DNA from: a virus
Virus record (IMG/VR): IMGVR_UViG_3300005583_000011
Location: 1 to 26,617 of that record
Strand: one strand, 5' to 3'
DNA length: 26,617 bases
Positions within the stretch are counted from its first letter, which is position 1; each line of letters starts with the position of its first letter. Positions 14,849 to 21,580 of the stretch are shown here, one piece after another. Position numbers and translations under genes: made by a program. Below the pieces are notes generated by a model. It was not told the origin of the DNA. It saw only the letters and a program-made list of their open reading frames with translations, and did no database searches.

Positions 14849-17185
14849 ATGGGCTTTGTAGACCACCTATCTAGTCTCGCAGAGGGCGGCGAGACGCTAC
14901 TAGTTGTGCATCAAAAGCCGGTGCTACGCAACGGAGAACAACAACTGCATGGCGACGGCGCCATAAAGTGTGTGTGGCCGGCGTTCCTGCCGGCGCGCTA
15001 CACCCCCGCCCGCGCCGCGAGGGGCGAGGCATGGTACGCCAATACGGGCGCGTTCATCGTGGATCGGTTCCCCGACGGGAAGCCCCGCGCGGGCGCAGCA
15101 TTCTGCGAATATGTGCTGGTCATGGTGCTGGATGACATCGGCACCAAGGCCAAAGTGCCGCCGCTGGAACCGACCTGGAAGATGGAAACCTCCCCCGACA
15201 ACTATCAGTGGGGCTACGTGTTCAGCGAGCAGCCCCGCGCGGAGATGTTCGCCGCGGCGATCATGGCGATAGCCGACGCCGGCTACACGGATCGGGGTGC
15301 CACCAACCCAGTGCGGAATTTCCGCCTGCCGGGGTCGGTGAATATAAAACCTGGCCGGGGCGCGTTCGCATCGTTGCTCACGGAGTTCCACCCTGATCGG
15401 GAGTTTACCCTGGCCGGCATCTGCGCCGCGCTGGGCGTGACGCCAGGCGAGGCATCGTCGCGGGGTGGGGCGGGCGCGCGCAGCCCCACCCTGGCCGACG
15501 ATGGGCTGGACGATGTGCTGGCGTGGCTGACAGCGGAGGGTCGGATCCTGGACCGAGGCAACGCCTCTGGATGGTGGGGGGTGGTTTGCCCCAACGAGGC
15601 CGAGCATTCCGACGGCAACCCCGAGGGCCGCTATCTACCCGCGAACCGCGCATACACCTGTCTGCACGAACATTGCGGCGACTGGAACAGCGAGCGGTTC
15701 CTGGCTTGGGTGGCCGACGAAGGCGGCCCCGACCAGTCCCCCGGTATGCGTTCCGAACTGCTGGCCGCGACGATGGCGGTGGTGATGGCCAAGCTGACGC
15801 CGGGTGATCTGTTCCGCGATGACCCTGCCGCGCAGTTGGCGGATATCGAACGGCGCGAGCTGGGCCGGGTCGAGAAGGACGCATGGTATACTCGGTTCGC
15901 GTACAACCAAGACGATGAAAACTATTTCGATCTAACGACACGGCGGGAGGTGTCGAGATCCACCTTCAACGCGCTGTATCGTCACATCACCTGCCTCTCG
16001 CGGCACGCCGTGGGTAAGGGGTCGCGCAAGATCGAGGCGTCGGTTTGTTTCGATGAAAACCGGGAGGACCAGGGCGCGCTGGCCCTGGTGGGGATAACCT
16101 ACGCGGCGGGTGACGAGGTCGTGGTGTTCCGTGATGGTGACGCCTTTGGCAACCGTTGGCGCGACGCGCGCCCGGACGTGAGCGGCGCCAGCGGCAGCGC
16201 GCAGCCGTGGCTAGACCACTGCGCCGCGCTGATCCCAAACGAAGCGGAGCGCGCGCACGTGCTGGACGTGATGGCGTTCAAGACGCAGTTCCCTGGCCGC
16301 AAGATCAACCACGCCGTGCTGCACGCGGGCGATGAAGGCTGCGGGAAGGACACGATGTGGGCGCCGTTTCTGTGGGCGGTGTGCGGGCCGGCGCTGCGTA
16401 ACCGGGGGATGATGGACAACGACACCATATCGTCGCAGTGGGGATACCAGCTGGAATCTGAGGTGCTGGTCATCAATGAGCTGCGGGAGCCGGACGCGGG
16501 CGACCGCCGCGCGTTCGCCAACCGGCTCAAGCCGATCATCGCGGCACCGCCGGAGATGCTGCCGATCAACCGGAAAGGGTTGCACCCTTACAACATGGCC
16601 AACCGGGTGTTTGTGCTGGCGTTCTCGAACGATCCGCTGTCTATCTCGCTGGCGTCGCAGGACCGGAGGTGGTTCTGCATCTGGTCGCACGCGCCGCGCA
16701 TGAGCGTGGTCGCGGCGGCGGATATGTGGACGTGGTACTCCAACGGCGGCTTCGAGAGCATCGCGGCGTGGCTGCTGGCGCGCGACGTGTCCGCTCTGAA
16801 CGTGAGCGCCGCGCCCATGATGACCGAGTTCAAGGAGAACCTCATCGAGCATTCGCGGTCGGGCGCGGAGAGTTTCCTGGTCGGCATGATGCTGAGCCGC
16901 ACCGGCGAGTTCGCGCGCGGCGTGGTGGGGTCGCCGTTCCACGCGCTGTGCGACCGGCTGGCCGGCGCGGCGCCGACGGGCATGAAGATACCCCCGGCGG
17001 CGCTGCTGCACGCATTCGTGGAGGCGGGATGGATCGACTGCGGGCGGGTCCACTCCGCAGAACACCCCAGCAAGAAGCATGTGTTCTGCGCGCCGGGTCT
17101 GGATATCCAGTTAAATAAAAGCGAACTGCGCCGGGAGGCTGAGCCAGCGGTGTCCACGCTGGGCCGGCTGTCGGTGGTGCAGTAG
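14849..17185 (+). CDS. Primase-helicase (RepB-like primase N-terminus, DUF5906/D5-like helicase)
   Basis: 778 residues with GGAGG upstream. The N-terminal third resembles a RepB/AEP-type primase: SPDNYQWGYVF (about 111) and then NPVRNFRLPGSVNIKPG (about 154), which is characteristic. A Cys/His cluster follows: VCPNEAEH (about 246) and YTCLHEHCG (about 268). The C-terminal half is a D5/DUF5906-type SF3-like helicase with Walker A GDEGCGKD near 494-501, an acidic VLVINELRE Walker B (about 545) and a sensor-like VLAFSNDP (about 589). It should prime and unwind DNA for the upstream polymerase. Length is typical for fused phage primase-helicases. Confidence 0.88.
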   Translation: MGFVDHLSSLAEGGETLLVVHQKPVLRNGEQQLHGDGAIKCVWPAFLPARYTPARAARGEAWYANTGAFIVDRFPDGKPRAGAAFCEYVLVMVLDDIGTKAKVPPLEPTWKMETSPDNYQWGYVFSEQPRAEMFAAAIMAIADAGYTDRGATNPVRNFRLPGSVNIKPGRGAFASLLTEFHPDREFTLAGICAALGVTPGEASSRGGAGARSPTLADDGLDDVLAWLTAEGRILDRGNASGWWGVVCPNEAEHSDGNPEGRYLPANRAYTCLHEHCGDWNSERFLAWVADEGGPDQSPGMRSELLAATMAVVMAKLTPGDLFRDDPAAQLADIERRELGRVEKDAWYTRFAYNQDDENYFDLTTRREVSRSTFNALYRHITCLSRHAVGKGSRKIEASVCFDENREDQGALALVGITYAAGDEVVVFRDGDAFGNRWRDARPDVSGASGSAQPWLDHCAALIPNEAERAHVLDVMAFKTQFPGRKINHAVLHAGDEGCGKDTMWAPFLWAVCGPALRNRGMMDNDTISSQWGYQLESEVLVINELREPDAGDRRAFANRLKPIIAAPPEMLPINRKGLHPYNMANRVFVLAFSNDPLSISLASQDRRWFCIWSHAPRMSVVAAADMWTWYSNGGFESIAAWLLARDVSALNVSAAPMMTEFKENLIEHSRSGAESFLVGMMLSRTGEFARGVVGSPFHALCDRLAGAAPTGMKIPPAALLHAFVEAGWIDCGRVHSAEHPSKKHVFCAPGLDIQLNKSELRREAEPAVSTLGRLSVVQ

Positions 17186-17229
17186 CCTGACTGAACCGCC
17201 GCACCCTCGCGCCGATGAAGGAACATCAA

Positions 17230-17751
17230 GTGACCGACAACCCCGACTTAGCCGTCCCCGTCGCCGCCGGCAAGCCCACCAAGCGGATACCCCTCACCAG
17301 GGGGCTGTTCGCGACTGTTGACGCCGAGGAATATGAGTTCCTGATGCAGTGGAAGTGGTACGCGCACCCTAAAACCCGAACATTTTATGCTGTCCGCGGC
17401 TCGCGAGCGCCAAACGACAAGCGGACGGTGCGCATGCATCGGGTGATCCTCGAAACGCCGCCTGGCATGGATACGGACCACATCGATTGCGATGGCCTCA
17501 ATAATACGCGCGGCAATTTGCGGATCGCAACGCGTAGCCAGAACCAAATGAATCGACGCCCTCTGCGTGGGGGGACGAGTTCGCTCAAGGGTGTCAGTTG
17601 GCAGGCCGGCGCGCGGAAATGGCAGGCGCATATTCGGGTCAACGGCATCGGAATTTATCTCGGCATATTCGCCCGCGAGGATGATGCCGCCGCCGCTTAC
17701 GCGGCCGCCGCTGTCAAATACTTTGGCGGTTACGCCCGCGTCAGTGATTGA
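17230..17751 (+). CDS. HNH endonuclease with C-terminal AP2 domain
   Basis: 173 residues if read from the GTG at 17230, which has GAAGGA seven bases upstream; an ATG at 17215 lacks such a site. N-terminal PLTRGLFATVDAEEYEFL and MQWKWYA are typical of HNH_3 proteins. The nuclease core is MHRVIL...MDTDHIDCDGLNNTRGNLR, with His and the DH-N pair as the metal site. The last 55 residues (LKGVSWQAGARKWQAHI to KYFGGYARVSD) form an AP2 DNA-binding domain. HNH-AP2 proteins act as free-standing homing-type endonucleases in phages and spread between genomes. It is placed at the end of the replication operon before a strong terminator, consistent with late insertion. Confidence 0.9.
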   Translation: MTDNPDLAVPVAAGKPTKRIPLTRGLFATVDAEEYEFLMQWKWYAHPKTRTFYAVRGSRAPNDKRTVRMHRVILETPPGMDTDHIDCDGLNNTRGNLRIATRSQNQMNRRPLRGGTSSLKGVSWQAGARKWQAHIRVNGIGIYLGIFAREDDAAAAYAAAAVKYFGGYARVSD

Positions 17752-17780
17752 CGGCTGGCTACGATGCGCCTTGGCCAAAG

Positions 17781-17809
17781 AAAAACCCCGCCGGTGTGGC
17801 GGGGTTTTT
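17781..17809. terminator. Bidirectional intrinsic terminator
   Basis: AAAAACCCCGCC, loop GGTGT, GGCGGGGTTTTT: a perfect 12-bp stem whose seven inner pairs are G:C, with A/T-runs at both ends. It separates the plus-strand replication operon (ending 17751) from the minus-strand genes ending at 17822, and has the form expected to stop transcription from both sides. Confidence 0.95.
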
Positions 17810-17821
17810 GTTGGGGTGGGG

Positions 17822-18433
17822 CTACGCCGCGCTGCGCGCCATGGCCAGGAGTAGGTCCCGAAACTCAACCGGCGTCGCGTTGCGTATCTGCGTCTTGTTT
17901 TTCCCGCCGATCATCGACACCAACCCTTTGCGGCGGGCGTATTCGTATCCGTGACGCGCGAGCATGGTCGGGTCTAGCCGTTGCTCTCCGCGCCCCCAGC
18001 GCAGCTCTGGCAGGGTGACGCGGCAGGCATAAAGCCACGTCCCCTTCCGCGCCGCGTGGCCGTAGAAGCCCTGCTCCACGTAACAAGTCCAGCCGTCGTG
18101 CTGATCGGCGGCGACCCACCCGCCAGCCCGTGCTGGGGTTGTCAGACCGTGCGCCGCCCAGGCTTTGCTGTCCGCCGGGTGCTCAAGCACGCCGCCCCAA
18201 CGCCGCACCGAGGCGAGCGCCGCGCTGAAGCACCCGCCATCGTCACCAAGCAGGAACTGGTGCGGCTTACGCGGGGAGCCGTGCCAGAACCGCCCCCATC
18301 GCTGGCATGGGGGGTGCGCCACAACCGGCCAGGGGCCGGCATACGGCCGGGCGTCGCGGGCCTCGTCCCAAACCTCGACGCCCGCCAGGTTGCCGTAAAC
18401 GCCAGCGGGTTCGACATACAACGCTGCAATCAT
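17822..18433 (-). CDS. Conserved phage protein with PPCQ motif, possible methyltransferase relative
   Basis: 203 residues from the ATG at 18433 (AAGGA upstream). N-terminal MIAALYVEPAGVYGNLAGVE is followed by VVAHPPCQRWGRFW near residue 38. The PPCQ is like the motif IV of C5-cytosine methyltransferases. Later blocks are GGVLEHPADSKAW and GWTCYVEQGFYGHAARKGTWLY. The protein is too short for a complete C5 methyltransferase, and no clear AdoMet-binding glycine motif is seen. It is a frequent phage protein, usually named hypothetical. A role in DNA modification or host recognition is possible but unproven. Last gene of the minus array, ending at the terminator. Confidence 0.6.
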   Translation of the reverse strand: MIAALYVEPAGVYGNLAGVEVWDEARDARPYAGPWPVVAHPPCQRWGRFWHGSPRKPHQFLLGDDGGCFSAALASVRRWGGVLEHPADSKAWAAHGLTTPARAGGWVAADQHDGWTCYVEQGFYGHAARKGTWLYACRVTLPELRWGRGEQRLDPTMLARHGYEYARRKGLVSMIGGKNKTQIRNATPVEFRDLLLAMARSAA

Positions 18434-18458
18434 GATGCGCGGTCCTTGCTGTCGGACG

Positions 18459-18587
18459 TTACGCGCCCAGCTTGGCGCGGAGGCACTCGTTGTAGGTCCC
18501 GTGCCGCACGATCCGATAGCCGGATCGCGGAACCTCGCCCTTGCACACAATGCTGTTGCCGTGCGCGTCGATCTGTAACGTATACAT
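18459..18587 (-). CDS. Small hypothetical protein, 42 aa, with array leader
   Basis: 42 residues beginning MYTLQIDAHGNSIVCKGEVP and ending YNECLRAKLGA. The strong GAAGGAGA site seven bases upstream belongs to the repeated leader with its GC hairpin (18609-18630). Stop and following start are 25 bases apart. It may be a small beta-rich protein with two Cys. No family recognised. Presence of the leader, which is shared with neighbouring genes, is the best reason to accept this frame. Confidence 0.65.
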   Translation of the reverse strand: MYTLQIDAHGNSIVCKGEVPRSGYRIVRHGTYNECLRAKLGA

Positions 18588-18608
18588 GACGGTCTCCTTC
18601 AGGTTCTC

Positions 18609-18630
18609 CCCCCGCCGGGATCGGCGGAGG
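18609..18630 (-). promoter_or_regulatory. Array leader A (hairpin + SD) for gene at 18587
   Basis: CCGCCG (18612-18617) pairs with CGGCGG (18622-18627) around GGAT, with flanking C:G pairs beyond one mismatch. On the minus strand it is followed by AGAACCTGAAGGAGA and the ATG at 18587. Diverged linker compared with the other copies. Confidence 0.7.
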
Positions 18631-18647
18631 GGTGGGGGGTGGGCGGG

Positions 18648-19391
18648 TCAGCCGAGCACGGCGGCGCGGCGTGCGGCCATCTCGTCGGGCGACAGGCCCC
18701 CATTCATAGGCATCACGACACCCAGGAAGCGCGGGTCTTGGGTGGCGACTAACAGCGGGTCAACACCGTTCCAGTCGAACGACATGCAGGGTTCGCCGGC
18801 GCGCGTCATCCCCTTGAACAGGGTGGGGTCCACGCCGGAGTAGGTGACGGGCCGCGCCCTCGGCGCGTCGTCGTGCGGCGACACGATGTGGGTGGCCCGG
18901 CTCCCGAGCATCGGCCCGTCCAGGCTGGGCACGACCCGGCGCCAGTCCGGGAACGTGCCGTCCACCAGCAGCGCGGATACGGGGAAGGTCTGCGTCACCC
19001 GCCCGCTGTCGATCACTTCTGCCGGCGCGGGCGCGGCTTGACTCGGCATCCACCGCACCTCGACCGTCTCCGTGCGGATGATGATCCAATGCGCGTCCCG
19101 TTTCGTGGCCTTGAGCGCGGCCAGGAACGCCTTGTTGCCGATCGACAGGATGATGTGCGCCGGCGTCTCGCCCACCGGGTTCGGGGCGCAGTAACCCTCG
19201 GTCGCGGGCAGCCGCAGGACGCCCAAGCGGTGGCCGTCCGTGGCCACCAGATGCGCGCCGTCGGGGGCCGGCGCAACGTGAACGCCTTTCAGATAGTAGC
19301 GGGTCTCCTCGCTGCTCGCGAACTGCGCGATGTGCAGGAAGTCAACGGCGGGGAAGATGGCGCGGATGTCGGCGGTGATGGTGTCGGTCAT
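18648..19391 (-). CDS. DNA polymerase III beta subunit-like sliding clamp, short form
   Basis: 247 residues from the ATG at 19391, directly after the leader. Beta-clamp landmarks: LVATDGHRLG (48-57), the phrase ending a clamp domain, TFPDWRRVVP (146-155), and the C-terminal VVMPMNG (225-231), equivalent to the LVMPMR end of DnaN. The full-length bacterial clamp has three domains in about 366 residues; here only about two are present, with no first domain. A sliding clamp would tether the family A polymerase encoded at 12792, or could interfere with the host clamp loader. Assignment is good; the oligomeric state is unknown. Confidence 0.75.
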   Translation of the reverse strand: MTDTITADIRAIFPAVDFLHIAQFASSEETRYYLKGVHVAPAPDGAHLVATDGHRLGVLRLPATEGYCAPNPVGETPAHIILSIGNKAFLAALKATKRDAHWIIIRTETVEVRWMPSQAAPAPAEVIDSGRVTQTFPVSALLVDGTFPDWRRVVPSLDGPMLGSRATHIVSPHDDAPRARPVTYSGVDPTLFKGMTRAGEPCMSFDWNGVDPLLVATQDPRFLGVVMPMNGGLSPDEMAARRAAVLG

Positions 19392-19415
19392 GGTCGGTAT
19401 CCTTCTGGTTGGTCT

Positions 19416-19438
19416 CCCCCTGCCGGGATGGCAGGGGG
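19416..19438 (-). promoter_or_regulatory. Array leader B (hairpin + SD) for clamp gene
   Basis: CCCCCTGCC (19416-19424) pairs with GGCAGGGGG (19430-19438) around GGGAT. On the minus strand AGACCAACCAGAAGGA then ATACCGACC leads to the ATG at 19391. Confidence 0.85.
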
Positions 19439-19453
19439 GGTGGGCGGGTGGGG

Positions 19454-19687
19454 TCAACTGCGCGCCACTGCGTTGTCGCGGATCACGCGGGCGACATGCC
19501 TGATCGACAGGGGGTAAAAATCTTCTTTCCGCACGTCGCCCCCCAGCCAGGTCCCGGCCGGCAAGAAGGTTTCCAAACCGCGCAGGGTCCACATCGTATG
19601 CGTCGTTTCCCCTCCCCACTGGCGCTCGATTTGCCGCAAAAACGCTCGGGCGGCGCGTTCGGCGGACGCTGGCGTGATGTTGGTCAT
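19454..19687 (-). CDS. Small hypothetical protein, 77 aa
   Basis: 77 residues from the ATG at 19687 (MTNITPASAERAARAFL), chosen because leader C ends there; the longer frame runs through the hairpin. The product is basic with a central LETFLPAGTWLGGD and a C-terminal helix SIRHVARVIRDNAVARS. No conserved catalytic motif and no family recognised. It lies between the clamp gene and another array gene, each with its own leader, so translation initiates independently. Confidence 0.65.
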   Translation of the reverse strand: MTNITPASAERAARAFLRQIERQWGGETTHTMWTLRGLETFLPAGTWLGGDVRKEDFYPLSIRHVARVIRDNAVARS

Positions 19688-19712
19688 GGTCGTGGTCCTT
19701 CTGGTTGGTCTC

Positions 19713-19735
19713 CCCCCTGCCGGGATGGCAGGGGG
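19713..19735 (-). promoter_or_regulatory. Array leader C (hairpin + SD)
   Basis: CCCCCTGCC (19713-19721) pairs with GGCAGGGGG (19727-19735). Followed on the minus strand by AGACCAACCAGAAGGA and CCACGACC before the ATG at 19687. Confidence 0.85.
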
Positions 19736-19748
19736 TGGGGGTGGTGGG

Positions 19749-20279
19749 TCAGGCGCCGGCGCGCTCGTCGGCACTGACAACCGGGCCGGTCTCGCCCCGC
19801 TGGGGCTGCGGCGGCAACGCCGTGCGTGAGTAGGTCGAGCGCAGCTTGGACACGGCCTGCTCGTCCTGCGTCATCGTCAGATGCAGGCGCGCGAAGGGGT
19901 GAGAGGTCGGGTAGTCCTCGATCCGCCGGATCTCGGTGCAGACCCAGCCCGCCTTCAGCCGGCGCAGCACCACCGTCGTGCGGATGACAATCCGCCCGGC
20001 TTTGGCGTAGGCGTTCGGCAGCGCGTCGCCGGACTTGGCGTGCAGCTCAGCCCCGGCGCGGGAGGAGACCGGGATGCCCAGCGCGGCGAGCCGCGCCTCG
20101 GCGTCGAGGGCCAGTTCGCGGATGTGCTGGCCGGCGGTGTAGGTGTGCGAGCGGGCCGTGCCATTGACGGCGGTGAGCGCGGCGGTCAGCGCGTCGAGCG
20201 CCGGTTGACGCTGGGCCTCGCGCATCGCGGGGGTGGCGCTGGAGTGCAGCGTGTCGGTCGGGACTTTCATCGGCTTCAT
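19749..20279 (-). CDS. Hypothetical protein, 176 aa
   Basis: 176 residues, starting MKPMKVPTDTLHSSATPAMR. The first half is Ala-rich and helical (LDALTAALTAVNG, LALDAEARLAALG). The middle has IVIRTTVVLRRLKAGWVCTEIRRIEDYP, a likely beta-sheet unit. The tail LPPQPQRGETGPVVSADERAGA is disordered. No known motif. Leader D is immediately upstream. Protein-like composition and clear leader make it a genuine gene; function unknown, probably early. Confidence 0.7.
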   Translation of the reverse strand: MKPMKVPTDTLHSSATPAMREAQRQPALDALTAALTAVNGTARSHTYTAGQHIRELALDAEARLAALGIPVSSRAGAELHAKSGDALPNAYAKAGRIVIRTTVVLRRLKAGWVCTEIRRIEDYPTSHPFARLHLTMTQDEQAVSKLRSTYSRTALPPQPQRGETGPVVSADERAGA

Positions 20280-20303
20280 GGTCGTGGTCCTTCTGGTGGG
20301 TCT

Positions 20304-20326
20304 CCCCCTGCCGGGATGGCAGGGGG
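20304..20326 (-). promoter_or_regulatory. Array leader D (hairpin + SD)
   Basis: CCCCCTGCC (20304-20312) pairs with GGCAGGGGG (20318-20326). Followed on the minus strand by AGACCCACCAGAAGGA and CCACGACC before the ATG at 20279. Confidence 0.85.
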
Positions 20327-20345
20327 GTGGGTGGGGTGGGGTGGG

Positions 20346-20663
20346 TCAGTCGGCGTCGTAGGGGATCAAGTCACTCACGATGCGGTGGCACTTATTCGCC
20401 TGCTTCCCGGCGAGGCGCGCGGCCTTCGCCGTTGCGCTCCAGGGAGGCATGCCGAACGAAAGGGCGTGCACCCACGCGGTGTCCGCGACATGTGCATAGT
20501 ACAGACGGGCCGCCGCGTGCTCGATGTCGTCGTGCGCGGTGGGGTTGAGATATTCCCGCGTCACCTGGGAGGGGGTCAGACGTGGCGCCCACTTGTTGCG
20601 GGCCACCAACGCCGCCTGTAGGCGACGCCGGAACTCTTGCTTGCTCATGGTTGTCGTTGTCAT
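20346..20663 (-). CDS. Hypothetical protein, 105 aa (no array leader)
   Basis: 105 residues starting MTTTTMSKQEFRRRLQAALV. It is basic at the N-terminus with Trp- and Ala-rich helices (HAAARLYYAHVADTAWVHAL) and a basic ATAKAARLAGKQANKCHR stretch. AAAGGATC lies about eight bases before the ATG, and the gap to the upstream gene is only 23 bases, so it has lost or never had the hairpin leader and is probably translated as a pair with the 81 aa protein. No family recognised. Confidence 0.65.
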   Translation of the reverse strand: MTTTTMSKQEFRRRLQAALVARNKWAPRLTPSQVTREYLNPTAHDDIEHAAARLYYAHVADTAWVHALSFGMPPWSATAKAARLAGKQANKCHRIVSDLIPYDAD

Positions 20664-20686
20664 TGGCGTGATCCTTTAGGTGGGCG

Positions 20687-20932
20687 TTACGACTTGGCCG
20701 TGTGCGCGATGGCAAGCCGGGCCGCACGCTCCAGGGTGTCCAGCATGTCAGTCAGGTAGTCCTGCGCGTCGGCGAACATTCCGCCAGCAACGTGCAGCGC
20801 GTCGGGGTCGCCCGCCGCCTCGCCCAAGGCGGAGGTCAGCGCGGCGTCCATAGCTGTGATGGATAGGGACAACTGCGCGACGAGAACGCGGGCGGCGTGG
20901 AGGTGGGGGGTGATGGTGATGGTGTCGGTCAT
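20687..20932 (-). CDS. Small helical hypothetical protein, 81 aa
   Basis: 81 residues, MTDTITITPHLHAARVLVAQ, then a mostly helical Ala/Leu-rich acidic protein ending LAIAHTAKS. Helical content (QDYLTDMLDTLERAARLA) suggests a small four-helix or dimeric coiled protein. The start MTDTIT is shared with the clamp protein (MTDTITADI), so the repeated leader sequence may extend into the first codons. It is the first gene behind promoter P1. No family recognised. Confidence 0.65.
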   Translation of the reverse strand: MTDTITITPHLHAARVLVAQLSLSITAMDAALTSALGEAAGDPDALHVAGGMFADAQDYLTDMLDTLERAARLAIAHTAKS

Positions 20933-20953
20933 GGTCGTGTTCCTTTACTGTCG

Positions 20954-20976
20954 CCCCCTGCCGGGATGGCAAGGGG
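20954..20976 (-). promoter_or_regulatory. Array leader F (hairpin + SD)
   Basis: CCCCCTGCC (20954-20962) pairs with GGCA and GGGG across one C/A mismatch (20968-20976). On the minus strand the linker is shorter (GACAGTAAAGGA) before the ATG at 20932. This leader directly follows promoter P1. Confidence 0.75.
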
Positions 20977-20998
20977 GGTAGTCCTAGATAACAATAAC

Positions 20999-21027
20999 AC
21001 AATAGCATAGGTTGTTACGTTTGTCAA
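20999..21027 (-). promoter_or_regulatory. Minus-strand sigma70-like promoter P1
   Basis: On the minus strand TTGACA (21027-21022), a 17-base spacer ending in TGC, then TATTGT (21004-20999): a perfect -35 box and an extended -10. Transcription would start near 20992, heading toward the gene at 20932. The first 29 bases downstream (20979-21007) are identical to those of P2. Confidence 0.8.
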
Positions 21028-21057
21028 GTAGCCGGGATAACCTGGCGGTGGGCAGGC

Positions 21058-21150
21058 TCAGCCGCTGACATGCGCGATGGCGATGATGCCGACCGCGATG
21101 AGGGCGGCGAGGGCGATAGCGAGGTTCTTAAGCTTTTCATAGAGCGGCAT
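21058..21150 (-). CDS. Tiny single-span membrane protein, 30 aa
   Basis: 30 residues: MPLYEKLKNL, then the hydrophobic segment AIALAALIAVGIIAIA and a short tail HVSG. It is preceded by leader G at the usual distance, which supports it as a true gene despite its size. One membrane span with a charged N-terminus. Small hydrophobic peptides of this kind in early phage regions can act on host membranes or block superinfection; no specific role can be claimed. Confidence 0.65.
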   Translation of the reverse strand: MPLYEKLKNLAIALAALIAVGIIAIAHVSG

Positions 21151-21174
21151 GGTCGTGGTCCTTCTGGTTGGTCT

Positions 21175-21197
21175 CCCCCCGCCGGGATGGCAGGGGG
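21175..21197 (-). promoter_or_regulatory. Array leader G (hairpin + SD)
   Basis: CCCCC-C-GCC pairs with GGC-A-GGGGG around GGGAT with a single C/A mismatch in mid-stem. Followed on the minus strand by AGACCAACCAGAAGGA and CCACGACC before the ATG at 21150. Confidence 0.8.
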
Positions 21198-21205
21198 GTG
21201 GGCGG

Positions 21206-21218
21206 GCATACGGTATGC
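21206..21218. repeat. Palindromic repeat GCATACGGTATGC, copy 1
   Basis: Inverted GCATAC/GTATGC arms around one G. It begins two bases past the stop codon of the gene ending at 21221 (minus strand). Copies at 21566, 23211 and 23976. Confidence 0.8.
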
Positions 21219-21220
21219 GG

Positions 21221-21508
21221 TCAGGCGGCAGCGGCGATCACCAATTCGATCATGCCTGGATGCGTCTCGGACGAGCAATTGCCATCCGTGAAGTGGAAAT
21301 GCACCTCATTGTCCCACTCCTCCAGTTCGGGACGATGCGTGTCCAGTTCGACCGGGAAGTAGCAATCGTCGTCGCTACCCGATTGCTCCCCGACTGTGCC
21401 GCATTCTCCGGCCTGGAATGAAGCGAGGTTCCAGACGTGCGCGGTTTCCGTGAACCGGACCCGACTACCCGCCGGGAAGGGGAATAGGGATTGGAAATCG
21501 TAGGTCAT
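21221..21508 (-). CDS. Small hypothetical protein, 95 aa
   Basis: 95 residues beginning MTYDFQSLFPFPAGSRVRFT. It is rich in aromatic and acidic residues with alternating beta-like segments (HVWNLASFQAGECGTVGE, CYFPVELDTHRPEL, EVHFHFTDGNC). This could be a small beta-barrel. The N-terminal VRFTETAHVW and GECGTV pattern recalls SH3-like phage proteins, but this is only a visual impression. Leader H precedes it and palindromic repeat 1 follows its stop. Confidence 0.7.
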   Translation of the reverse strand: MTYDFQSLFPFPAGSRVRFTETAHVWNLASFQAGECGTVGEQSGSDDDCYFPVELDTHRPELEEWDNEVHFHFTDGNCSSETHPGMIELVIAAAA

Positions 21509-21532
21509 GGTCGTGGTCCTTCTGGTTGGTCT

Positions 21533-21554
21533 CCCCCGCCGGGATCGGCGGAGG
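21533..21554 (-). promoter_or_regulatory. Array leader H (hairpin + SD)
   Basis: CCGCCG (21536-21541) pairs with CGGCGG (21546-21551) around GGAT, then one mismatch and outer C:G pairs. Followed on the minus strand by AGACCAACCAGAAGGA and CCACGACC before the ATG at 21508. Confidence 0.85.
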
Positions 21555-21565
21555 GGTGGGCGTTT

Positions 21566-21578
21566 GCATACGGTATGC
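21566..21578. repeat. Palindromic repeat GCATACGGTATGC, copy 2
   Basis: Lies two bases past the stop of the ArdC-like gene (minus strand) with GGCGTTT on its left, as in copies 3 and 4. Confidence 0.85.
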
Positions 21579-21580
21579 AG

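Noticed and set aside
16211-17080. Minus-strand frame of 289 aa
   Set aside because: Antisense shadow of the primase-helicase; Arg/His-rich composition typical of reversed GC-rich coding DNA.
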